The position numbers and the translations under genes were made by a program. Shown piece after piece: positions 1-5,418 of a stretch of 6,543 nucleotides of DNA. The notes below the pieces were generated by a model. That model made no database searches. It was not told the DNA's origin and saw nothing but the letters and a program-made list of their open reading frames with translations. Origin of the DNA: an uncultured Opitutaceae bacterium (lineage in GTDB: Bacteria; Verrucomicrobiota; Verrucomicrobiae; Opitutales; Opitutaceae); contig CAMLSH010000223.1 in the NCBI GenBank assembly GCA_946482625.1, forward strand, positions 1-6,543. The letters run 5' to 3'. The number at the start of each line of letters is the position of its first letter. Position 1 is the first letter of the stretch.

Positions 1-1
1 G

Positions 2-241
2 CACCCATTTTCCGCATACCTCGTCCGCTTCACCGCCGCCGGCCCGCTCGACAACAGATTCATCATGGGCCTCGCCGCGCTCCCGACGACCGTGTCCCGC
101 GAGGAATTTCTCTCTGCGGCGACGACCGACGCCCACGCCGTCGAAATCTCCGGCGCCCCTGAAAACTTCCAGTTCATCTATAACCTGAAAGAAAAGCGCC
201 TCGTGGAAATCCGCTTCAACAAACAGCCCGCCCAGCCCTGA
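2..241 (+). CDS. C-terminal fragment of an unrecognised protein (5' end outside window)
   Basis: The frame is open from the window edge to a TGA at 239-241 and gives the last 79 residues of a protein. I do not recognise the family. The visible part mixes short hydrophobic stretches (SAYLVRF, FIMGLAAL) with a more polar tail ending in NKQPAQP. It contains no cysteine and no membrane helix long enough to call. The sequence near residues 55-73 (ENFQFIYNLKEKRLVEIRF) alternates polar and hydrophobic residues, as expected for beta-strands. Codon use is strongly GC3-biased like the flanking genes, which supports real coding. It lies on the same strand as the HAD phosphatase, separated from it by 157 bases holding a palindromic repeat and a repetitive leader, so co-transcription cannot be judged. 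No function is proposed. Confidence 0.75.
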   Translation, partial: HPFSAYLVRFTAAGPLDNRFIMGLAALPTTVSREEFLSAATTDAHAVEISGAPENFQFIYNLKEKRLVEIRFNKQPAQP

Positions 242-281
242 GCGTCGGCGCCCGCTCCTGAAAACGCGCGAACCCGCCCAC

Positions 282-318
282 CTCCGAGGTGCAACGCGCC
301 GTCCCGGCGCGTTGTCCG
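282..318 (+). repeat. Palindromic intergenic element, copy 1
   Basis: The sequence CTCCGAGGTG is followed by a perfect inverted repeat: a 10-bp stem (292-301 with 305-314, arm CAACGCGCCG) around a three-base TCC loop. It begins 40 bases after the stop codon of the upstream partial gene. It matches the element at 4833-4869 at 32 of 37 positions without gaps. There is no T-tract after the stem, so it does not look like an ordinary intrinsic terminator. The layout resembles a REP-type dispersed palindrome or a 3'-UTR RNA hairpin. Confidence 0.75.
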
Positions 319-346
319 ACACAATCTAATCCCCTGCTGATTTCCT

Positions 347-379
347 TTCGGCCTTCGGCATTCGATCTTCGGCCTTCGG
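347..379 (+). repeat. TTCGG-rich direct repeat in leader of the HAD phosphatase gene
   Basis: The 12-mer TTCGGCCTTCGG occurs exactly twice, at 347-358 and 368-379, with a 21-base period; the bases between are also TTCG-like. It ends 19 bases before the ATG at 399 and is followed by a pyrimidine-rich run. It makes a small open frame (289-495) that I regard as non-coding. From general familiarity, similar low-complexity TTCGG intergenic runs are common in Opitutaceae-like genomes, but I cannot verify that here. Confidence 0.6.
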
Positions 380-398
380 ATTTTCCTCCCTCCGCCTC

Positions 399-929
399 AT
401 GGCCAAAGCCCTCTTCCTCGACCGCGACGGCACCCTCATCGTCGATAAACATTATCTGGCCGACCCCGATGGCGTGGAACTCCTCCCCGGCGTAGTGGAC
501 GGCCTGCGACGCGCCCGCGAGCTCGGTTACCGCCTCTTCCTCTTTTCCAACCAGTCCGGCGTCGGTCGCGGTTACTACACGCTCGAAGACGCCCTCCGCG
601 TAAACGACCGCATGGAAAAACTCATCGGTCTGCCCTCCCCGCTCTTCGACGGCATCTGCATGGCCACCGAGTCGCCCGACCAACCGATGGTCTACCGCAA
701 GCCCTCCCCGCGTTTCATCCAGGAAATGATCGCGCACCACACGCTCGACCCCAAACAGTGCATCATGGTCGGTGACCGCGAAACCGACATCGAAGCCGGC
801 CTCGCGGCGGGCACGCAGGTGGCCGCCCTCGCCAACGGCAAACTCACCCGCGACGCCTGGGCGAAGTTCAACTTCCCCACTCTGTCCATCCACGACGACT
901 TCGCCTCCTTCGCCGCCACGCTGCGATAA
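399..929 (+). CDS. HAD-IIIA family phosphatase, GmhB/HisB-N-like
   Basis: A 176-aa cytoplasmic HAD-superfamily phosphatase. The motif order is complete. Motif I is FLDRDGTLI, with nucleophile D8 and general acid/base D10. Motif II is SNQSGVGRG (S50-G58), motif III is RKPSP (R100, K101), and motif IV is MVGDRETDIEAG, with Mg2+ ligands D126 and D130. Length and layout fit the HAD-IIIA subgroup that includes D-glycero-D-manno-heptose 1,7-bisphosphate 7-phosphatase (GmhB, lipopolysaccharide heptose synthesis) and the phosphatase domain of HisB. Those enzymes usually carry a Cys/His zinc-binding loop just before the RKP motif. Here that segment (residues 84-99) has one cysteine, C87, and no histidine, so the zinc loop is absent and substrate assignment is uncertain. 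The start gives MAKALFLDRDGT, the normal spacing to motif I. The upstream sequence is pyrimidine-rich with no Shine-Dalgarno. GmhB-type activity is the best guess; another sugar or histidinol phosphate substrate is possible. Confidence 0.88.
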   Translation: MAKALFLDRDGTLIVDKHYLADPDGVELLPGVVDGLRRARELGYRLFLFSNQSGVGRGYYTLEDALRVNDRMEKLIGLPSPLFDGICMATESPDQPMVYRKPSPRFIQEMIAHHTLDPKQCIMVGDRETDIEAGLAAGTQVAALANGKLTRDAWAKFNFPTLSIHDDFASFAATLR

Positions 930-959
930 TCGCAAAGCCAGCGCCTTCGCCGAGCAAGA

Positions 960-984
960 GACGAAACGCCTATTCGTCGTTTTC
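960..984 (+). terminator. Possible weak terminator after the HAD phosphatase gene
   Basis: A 6-bp inverted repeat (GACGAA at 960-965, TTCGTC at 973-978, seven-base loop) is followed by GTTTTC. It begins 30 bases after the stop at 929. The stem is short and the T-run is only four bases, so this is a weak candidate. Confidence 0.3.
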
Positions 985-1039
985 CCCCGCCTCGGTTTCC
1001 CCGTCCGGTTTTCAGCCTTCCGGAGTTCCATATTCAATC

Positions 1040-1084
1040 CGCTCTTCGCTCCGCTCTTTGCGCCTTCGCAACTTCGCGATTCAA
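1040..1084 (+). repeat. CTTCGC/CTTTGCG-rich leader before the Fpg homologue
   Basis: A run of near-repeats of the words CTTCGC, CTTTGCG and CTTCGCGATTC, continuing as a pyrimidine-rich stretch up to the ATG at 1114. It closely resembles the leader before tlyA (2967-2993): both contain a CTTTGCG word and end in CGATTC. The rest of the 930-1113 gap holds only the weak hairpin at 960 and no convincing gene. Confidence 0.5.
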
Positions 1085-1113
1085 TTCCGTCTCTTCTCCG
1101 CTCCGCCCGCACC

Positions 1114-1923
1114 ATGCCCGAACTCGCCGAAGTCGAATTCTACCGCCGCCGCTGGGACCCCGGCCTCGGCCAGCGCATCGAGCAGGTCTTCCTCCACCCC
1201 CGCGCCAGCGTCTTCAAAACCAGTTCACCACCGCTGATCGAAGCCACACTCCCCGGTGCGAAACTTCTCAGCTCCGAAGCCGCCGCGAAACAGATGCTCT
1301 TCCGCTTCAGCGGCGACGCCTGGCTCGGCGTCCACCTCGGCATGACCGGCGAACTCACCGCCCAGCCCGCCGCTTTCGCCCCGCGAAAACACGACCACCT
1401 CGTCCTTGCCCTGCGCGAAACGACCCTCGTCTTCAGCGACCACCGCATGTTCGGCCGCATCCTCTTCCACGTCGGCCCCGACGCGCCCACCTGGTGGACA
1501 TCGATCGCCCCGCCAATTTCGTCGCGCGCCTTCACCGTCACCGCCGTCTCCGAATTCCTGCGACGCCGCGCCCGCACCCCGATCAAAGCCGTCCTCCTCA
1601 TGCAGGAGCGCTTCCCCGGCATCGGCAACTGGATGGCCGACGAAATCCTCTGGCGCGCCGAAATCCACCCGCGCCGCGCGGCCGGCTCTCTCGACAAAAC
1701 TGAAATCGCCGCCCTCCATCGCGAAACCCGCTGGGTCGCCAAACGCGCCCTCGAAATCATCGGCACCGCCCCCGGTCCCGAACTCCCCGACCCGCCCAAA
1801 TCCTGGCTCTTCCCCCACCGCTGGACCGACGGCGGTCGTTGCCCCAAAACCGGTGTCCTGCTCAAACGCGAAGACATCGCCGGCCGCACCACCTGCTGGT
1901 CCCCGGCCCGACAGAAACTTTAG
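1114..1923 (+). CDS. mutM: Formamidopyrimidine-DNA glycosylase (Fpg/MutM-like), zincless finger
   Basis: A 269-aa DNA glycosylase/AP lyase of base excision repair, which removes oxidised bases such as 8-oxoguanine. The start is fixed by chemistry: MPELAEVEF places the catalytic proline directly after the initiator Met, so the longer open frame back to 772 is not coding. Supporting residues are E3, K59 (AAAKQM, equivalent to the Fpg KYL lysine), HLGMTGEL (M77) and FSDHRMFGRI (R111 and F113, the usual helix-inserting residues). The helix-two-turn-helix FPGIGNWMADEILWRAEIHP spans 167-186. The C-terminal finger is altered: C243 (CPKTG) is kept, but the other three expected zinc cysteines are T246, S263 and R266, while the functional arginine of the finger (R258, GRTT) is kept. 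The segment before the finger (about 215-240) is proline-rich and lacks the usual lesion-capping RDY-like loop. It is convergent with the M28 peptidase gene, 13 bases apart. Fpg rather than Nei is favoured by the RMFG motif. Confidence 0.92.
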   Translation: MPELAEVEFYRRRWDPGLGQRIEQVFLHPRASVFKTSSPPLIEATLPGAKLLSSEAAAKQMLFRFSGDAWLGVHLGMTGELTAQPAAFAPRKHDHLVLALRETTLVFSDHRMFGRILFHVGPDAPTWWTSIAPPISSRAFTVTAVSEFLRRRARTPIKAVLLMQERFPGIGNWMADEILWRAEIHPRRAAGSLDKTEIAALHRETRWVAKRALEIIGTAPGPELPDPPKSWLFPHRWTDGGRCPKTGVLLKREDIAGRTTCWSPARQKL

Positions 1924-1936
1924 CCGTCTTACGCAG

Positions 1937-2902
1937 TCATTTCTTCCGCACGTCCGCTTTGACCAGATCCGCCACCACTGCCTCCAGGCCCCGCACCGCC
2001 GCCGCCAGCCGTCCATAATCCAGCGTCTCCGCCGTATCCATTTCCCGGTGATAGTTCGGATTTCGAAACGGCGCGGTGTCGGTGATCATCACCGCCGGGT
2101 AACCTTCCTGCCAGAACGACCAGTGATCCGACCAGCCCACGCCTTGCAGTGAGCCCGGCAGCGACGCGCTTTCCACCGGCAACGTCTTCGTCGCCCGCAT
2201 CGTTTTGCTCACGCGTTTCACCAGCGCCTTCGACTCCCGGTTACCCACGACAGCGATGAAATTCCCGCGCGAAGGATAAAACAGACTCAGCGGAAACGGG
2301 TACTTCTGGCTCTTCTTCTCGTCCGAAAAATAGCCCATCGTTTCCAAACTCAGCATCGCCACGATGTCATCGCCGCGCGCCTTGCACGCCTTCGCATAAA
2401 CCCGGCTGCCCATCAGCTCCGTTTGAAAATAAATCGGCTCTTCGTTCGCAAACGCCACAAAACGCACCGTCCTCTCCGGCGCCAGTTTCGCCCACTTCGC
2501 TGCGAGCGCCAGCAACGCCGCCACTCCACTCGCGTTGTCGTCGGCCCCCGGCGTCTGCGGCACCGAATCGTAATGCGCCCCAATCACCACGATCTCGTCC
2601 GGCCGGATTGCTCCGATCCGCTCCACCACCAGATTGGCGCAAACGACTCCGCCCACCGGATACTCATTTCGCGTCACGGTATATCCCATCGCCTCGAACC
2701 GCTTCGTGATAAACCCAGCCGCCCGCGCCAACGAATCCCCCTGAAACACCGACCGCGGCCCGATGTCCGTCGCCAGCACGGTTACATCAGCCCTCAACGC
2801 CGCCACATCCTCCGGCTCCCCCGCCGCGCACGAGAGCATGCAAAGCCCGCCCCACATCCAGCCAGCCACCACCGCCGCTTTCCACACACGAACGTCTCGC
2901 AT
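1937..2902 (-). CDS. M28-family zinc metallopeptidase, exported
   Basis: A 321-aa M28 (aminopeptidase Y/bacterial leucyl aminopeptidase-like) peptidase with two catalytic zinc ions. Metal and catalytic residues appear in order: H110 and D112 in IGAHYDS, the bridging Asp in GADDNASG (D121 or D122), the catalytic/ligand pair E154-E155 in FANEEP, an acidic ligand at E187 (SLETMGY), and H285 in [10 protein letters not shown]. The N-terminus has a short basic region and a hydrophobic stretch (residues 7-24), then LSC-AAGEP. This looks like a signal peptide, perhaps of a lipoprotein with C25 as the lipidated residue, although MLSC is a poor lipobox. The frame continues back to an ATG at 2995, but those extra 31 residues (MNRKDAKRQ...) are translated from the repetitive leader of the divergent tlyA gene and would bury the signal sequence, so the ATG at 2902 is preferred. 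Substrate is unknown: peptides, or possibly another amide as in glutaminyl cyclase relatives. Confidence 0.9.
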   Translation of the reverse strand: MRDVRVWKAAVVAGWMWGGLCMLSCAAGEPEDVAALRADVTVLATDIGPRSVFQGDSLARAAGFITKRFEAMGYTVTRNEYPVGGVVCANLVVERIGAIRPDEIVVIGAHYDSVPQTPGADDNASGVAALLALAAKWAKLAPERTVRFVAFANEEPIYFQTELMGSRVYAKACKARGDDIVAMLSLETMGYFSDEKKSQKYPFPLSLFYPSRGNFIAVVGNRESKALVKRVSKTMRATKTLPVESASLPGSLQGVGWSDHWSFWQEGYPAVMITDTAPFRNPNYHREMDTAETLDYGRLAAAVRGLEAVVADLVKADVRKK

Positions 2903-2966
2903 GCCCCAGCCGTTGCGTCGACCGTTCGCCCCCTCAAGATAAAACTCCGCCCGTTTCACTTCCGAC

Positions 2967-2993
2967 CTTTGCCTCTTCGCGTCTTTGCGATTC
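2967..2993 (+). repeat. CTTTGCG-type repeat leader upstream of tlyA
   Basis: Three imperfect units (CTTTGCCT, CTTCGCGT, CTTTGCGATTC) lie 13 bases before the tlyA ATG. The 12-mer CGCGTCTTTGCG at 2978-2989 recurs exactly at 5839-5850 upstream of sucA. Read on the other strand it encodes the [14 protein letters not shown] start of a spurious extension of the M28 gene. It lies in the 104-base divergent region between the M28 gene and tlyA, where I see no convincing promoter hexamers. Confidence 0.6.
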
Positions 2994-3006
2994 ACCTCAC
3001 CGCCTG

Positions 3007-3756
3007 ATGCCCGCCGCCAAACAACGCCTCGACGAACTCCTCGTCGCCCGTGGTCTCGCCACCACCCGCTCCCAAGCCAAGGCGCTCATCATGTCCGGCC
3101 GCGTTCTCCACGGCACCGAACGCCTCGATAAACCCGGCAAAGATTTCCCCAGCGATCTCGATCTCACCGTCGAGCAACCGCCCCGATTCGTCAGCCGCGG
3201 CGGCGAAAAACTTGCCGGCTTCCTCGAAAAATTCCCTCTCGATCTCAACGGCGCGCACGTTCTCGACGTCGGCGCTTCCACCGGAGGCTTCACCGACTGC
3301 GCCCTCCAGGCCGGCGCCGCCAGCGTCGTTTGCGTCGATGTCGGACGCGCTCAACTACACGCCAAACTTCTCGCCGACCCACGCGTCACCAACTTCGAAA
3401 AGATCAACGCCCGCAGCCTCCAGCCCGCCGATCTCCCGCGCTCCGCCTTCGATGCCGTCGTGATGGACCTCTCCTTCATCTCGCTCAAATCCGTCCTCCC
3501 GGCCGTCTGGCCCTTCGTGCGCGTAGGCGGCACGCTCATCGCCCTCGTGAAACCGCAGTTCGAAGCCGGCCGCACCGCCGTCGCCAAAGGCCGCGGCGTC
3601 GTCCGCGACCGCGCGATCCAAGAAGCCGTCCTTGCCGACATCACCACCTTCGCCCTCCAAAAACTCCCCGCCGCCACGCTCATCGGTTCCATGGATTCCC
3701 CCATCACCGGCACCGACGGAAACCGCGAATTCCTCCTCGGCCTCCGCAAAACCTGA
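3007..3756 (+). CDS. tlyA: TlyA family rRNA 2'-O-methyltransferase (S4 domain)
   Basis: A 249-aa S-adenosylmethionine-dependent methyltransferase of the TlyA family, which in characterised members 2'-O-methylates cytidines of 16S and/or 23S rRNA; historically annotated as hemolysin A. An S4 RNA-binding domain covers about residues 5-60 ([20 protein letters not shown]). It is followed by the [10 protein letters not shown] linker and a Rossmann-type methyltransferase domain with SAM motif [16 protein letters not shown] (85-100). The catalytic tetrad reported for TlyA (K-D-K-E) can be placed at K68 (SRGGEKL), D154 (MDLSFIS), K182 (VKPQF) and E241 (GNREFL), so the enzyme should be active. Length is normal for the family. 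The ATG at 3007 is the first in frame next to the S4 motif and has no Shine-Dalgarno. NAD kinase follows on the same strand after 161 bases, a pairing seen in many bacteria. A hairpin with a short T-run follows the stop codon. Confidence 0.95.
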   Translation: MPAAKQRLDELLVARGLATTRSQAKALIMSGRVLHGTERLDKPGKDFPSDLDLTVEQPPRFVSRGGEKLAGFLEKFPLDLNGAHVLDVGASTGGFTDCALQAGAASVVCVDVGRAQLHAKLLADPRVTNFEKINARSLQPADLPRSAFDAVVMDLSFISLKSVLPAVWPFVRVGGTLIALVKPQFEAGRTAVAKGRGVVRDRAIQEAVLADITTFALQKLPAATLIGSMDSPITGTDGNREFLLGLRKT

Positions 3757-3776
3757 CGCTTTTCCTTTTTGGGACT

Positions 3777-3818
3777 GCGGTGCCTCGGCACCGCTTTTCT
3801 CGCGAGCCTCGGCTCACG
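3777..3818 (+). terminator. Tandem hairpins after tlyA, the first terminator-like
   Basis: Hairpin 1 has a perfect 7-bp stem (GCGGTGC at 3777-3783 with GCACCGC at 3788-3794), loop CTCG, then TTTTCT. It lies 20 bases after the tlyA stop. Hairpin 2 (3801-3818) has the same CTCG loop, a 4-bp GAGC/GCTC stem, one C/A mismatch and two more outer pairs. The first could act as a weak intrinsic terminator. The shared loop and back-to-back layout also fit a dispersed palindromic repeat. Confidence 0.5.
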
Positions 3819-3855
3819 CCCGACCGCATCAACTCTCAGCCTCTCCGCACTCCTA

Positions 3856-3885
3856 CATTAGCGTGCATTAGCGTCTATTAGCGGT
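3856..3885 (+). repeat. Three tandem 10-bp ATTAGCG repeats upstream of nadK
   Basis: Three consecutive 10-base units, CATTAGCGTG, CATTAGCGTC and TATTAGCGGT, share the invariant core ATTAGCG with exact 10-base spacing. The block ends 32 bases before the ATG at 3918. A period of about one helical turn would put every core on the same DNA face, so it could be a protein-binding array, though it may simply be another leader-type intergenic repeat. Confidence 0.65.
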
Positions 3886-3917
3886 TCAACTCCCCGCCTC
3901 AAATCCGCCGCCCACAC

Positions 3918-4769
3918 ATGCAGCCGAAGCCCATCCGTTCTCTCGCTCTCGTCGTCAACGACCAGAAAAGCGGCGCGCCTCAAATCGCCGAAACCCTCGC
4001 CGCCATCGCGCGCGAACACGGCGTCACCACGCGAACCACCTCTCAATTCCCCCTGCCCGACGGCTGGCTGAAAGACACCGACGCCTGCTGCGTCATCGGC
4101 GGCGACGGCACGCTCCTCGGTGTCGTTCGCGAATCCGCCCGCCACCAAGTCCCCATCATCGGCGTCAATCGCGGCAGTCTCGGCTTCTTAACTACGTACT
4201 CCGCCGAAGAAGCCCGCGCGCAGTTTCCCGCCCTGCTCGGCGGCGACTACCGCATCGCCTGGCGCTCATTGCTCGATTGCTCCACCGGCCCCGGCCACCA
4301 CGACCTCGCGCTCAACGACGTCCTTCTCAAAGACGAGCGCAACTCCCACCTCGTCCGCCTCGAGGTTTACGCCGACGACGAACTGGTCACCGATTATTTC
4401 AGTGACGGCCTCATCTTCTCCACGCCCACCGGTTCGACCGCCTACAATCTTTCCGCCGGCGGCCCGATCATCCACCCCGGCGCCGAGGTCATCGCCATGA
4501 CCCCGATCTGCCCGCACACGTTAAGCAACCGCTCCATCATTTTCCGCCACGACGTGAAACTCCGCGTCTATAATCGTGTGGAAAACTCCCCTCTTCTCGT
4601 GGGCGTCGATGGTCAGCGCAACGTCGTCACGTGCGGCGAGAACCCCATCGAGATCTCTCTTTCGGGCCTCCGCCTCCCCCTCGTGCAACGTCGCGATTAC
4701 GAACATTTCTCCGTCGTCCGCACGAAGCTCAAATGGTCCGGCGGCGCCGCCAGCGACGCGCAAAAATAA
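3918..4769 (+). CDS. nadK: NAD kinase
   Basis: A 283-aa cytoplasmic NAD kinase (PpnK/NadK), which phosphorylates NAD to NADP using ATP or polyphosphate and so sets the NADP pool. Family motifs are present in order: GGDGT at 61-65 with catalytic D63; GVNRGSLGFL at 82-91; the conserved ND pair at 133-134 in LALNDVLLK; the long DGLIFSTPTGSTAYNLSAGG block at 163-182; TPICPHTLSNRSI at 195-207; and GVDGQ at 229-233. Length is typical of bacterial enzymes. The start gives a short MQPKPIRSLALVVND N-terminus leading into the first beta-strand; its upstream sequence (CCGCCCACAC) has no Shine-Dalgarno. The gene follows tlyA and may share transcription with it unless the hairpins at 3777-3818 terminate. 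The other common partner of this neighbourhood, recN, is not downstream here; instead the next genes are convergent. Confidence 0.96.
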   Translation: MQPKPIRSLALVVNDQKSGAPQIAETLAAIAREHGVTTRTTSQFPLPDGWLKDTDACCVIGGDGTLLGVVRESARHQVPIIGVNRGSLGFLTTYSAEEARAQFPALLGGDYRIAWRSLLDCSTGPGHHDLALNDVLLKDERNSHLVRLEVYADDELVTDYFSDGLIFSTPTGSTAYNLSAGGPIIHPGAEVIAMTPICPHTLSNRSIIFRHDVKLRVYNRVENSPLLVGVDGQRNVVTCGENPIEISLSGLRLPLVQRRDYEHFSVVRTKLKWSGGAASDAQK

Positions 4770-4802
4770 CCCGCCGGCTCCGCACGTAACCGCGTCCGTG
4801 TA

Positions 4803-4824
4803 GCCGCGCTTGCCAAAGCGTGGC
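4803..4824 (+). repeat. Hairpin adjoining palindromic element copy 2
   Basis: A 9-bp inverted repeat (4803-4811 with 4816-4824, loop GCCA) includes one G-T pair (4806/4821), which is a wobble only in plus-strand RNA. It lies 33 bases after the nadK stop and 8 bases before element copy 2, so the two hairpins may form one composite unit. Copy 1 at 282 has no such partner. Confidence 0.5.
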
Positions 4825-4832
4825 CTCCGACA

Positions 4833-4869
4833 CTCCGAGGTGGAGCGTGCCGTCCCGGCGCGCTTTCCG
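4833..4869 (+). repeat. Palindromic intergenic element, copy 2
   Basis: Second copy of the element at 282-318, with CTCCGAGGTG followed by a stem around a TCC loop (4843-4852 with 4856-4865). Of five differences from copy 1, two form a compensatory A-U to G-C change (4845/4863), two turn C-G into G-U (4843/4865), and one turns C-G into U-G (4848/4860). It lies between the convergent nadK and SUI1 genes. The remainder of 4770-4980 shows no gene, and I see no T-tract that would make this an ordinary terminator. Confidence 0.75.
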
Positions 4870-4980
4870 TCGATCCGCGTTAGGCGATTACCACGCGCGC
4901 TCCTCCGACTACCCTTCACGCCGCCCGCTGCTCACTGTTCACCGGGCACAGCTCATTCACAGCGCCGTCACTCCGCCGGA

Positions 4981-5418
4981 TCACCCGCCCGCAAACACCG
5001 GCCGGAATCCCGCCTCCGTCAAAATCCGCGCCACCTCATCGCGCTTATCGCCTTGGATCTCGATGCGCCCGTCTTTGACGGTCCCGCCCACGCCGCACGC
5101 CTTCTGCATTTTCTTCGCGAGCTGCTCTTTCTCCGGCAACCCGATGCCGACAAACCCCGCCGCTACGGTTACAGTTTTTCCGCCACGCCCGGCCTTTTCG
5201 CGCAGCACGTCCACCCGCCCACGATTCCGCTCCGCCGGCTTCGTCCCAGCTTTGTTCTGATCAGCCCCGCCCCCGGCAGACTGCGCCGAAGTGGGCGTCC
5301 CAGCTGGCGTCACCGGCCCGCTCGGCAGCGACAAACCACTCAACGCCCCAAAAGGATTCTGCCCCAGCGACCGCCCTCCGCCGGTATCGATCTTCGCGTC
5401 CTTTTTGTCCCCGCTCAT
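4981..5418 (-). CDS. yciH: SUI1-domain translation factor, YciH/eIF1-like
   Basis: A 145-aa cytoplasmic protein with a C-terminal SUI1/eIF1 domain at about residues 67-145. The region GRGGKTVTVAAGFVG, then KKMQKACGVGGTVKDG, then IEIQGDKRDEVARIL and a final AGG closely follow bacterial YciH. Members of this family influence start-site selection or initiation at the ribosome. E. coli YciH is about 108 aa; the extra length here is a Gly/Pro/Ser/Ala-rich, probably disordered N-terminal arm (about 12-65). The ATG at 5418 is chosen over one at 5451 because GGGAGGAAATCCGGCTG precedes it, giving a strong Shine-Dalgarno, and because it overlaps the stop of the upstream small gene as TGATG. The gene is therefore probably co-transcribed and translationally coupled with that small gene. 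It is convergent with nadK. Confidence 0.93.
   Translation of the reverse strand: MSGDKKDAKIDTGGGRSLGQNPFGALSGLSLPSGPVTPAGTPTSAQSAGGGADQNKAGTKPAERNRGRVDVLREKAGRGGKTVTVAAGFVGIGLPEKEQLAKKMQKACGVGGTVKDGRIEIQGDKRDEVARILTEAGFRPVFAGG

Noticed and set aside
282..318. Palindrome as an intrinsic terminator
   Set aside because: The stem is strong but no T-rich tract follows in either copy, so a repeat or RNA-stability element is a better description.
772..1113. Long N-terminal extension of the Fpg frame
   Set aside because: Catalysis needs the proline right after the initiator Met, which only the ATG at 1114 provides; the extension reads out of frame through the HAD gene and through repeats.
216..1115. 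299-aa minus-strand open frame covering the HAD phosphatase
   Set aside because: It is antisense to a gene with complete HAD motifs, its protein is a Gly/Glu/Val/Arg-rich reading of GC3-biased codons, and its start lies in the leader repeats.
1225..2016. 263-aa minus-strand open frame antisense to the Fpg gene
   Set aside because: It is a mirror-frame artefact of strong third-position GC bias, with no recognisable motif, and it overlaps both the Fpg and M28 genes.
3856..3885. ATTAGCG repeats as a CRISPR fragment
   Set aside because: The units are 10 bases with no spacers and no cas genes nearby.
282..4869. The two palindromic copies as ends of a mobile element
   Set aside because: They are in direct orientation and enclose ordinary housekeeping genes on both strands, with no transposase or target duplication visible.
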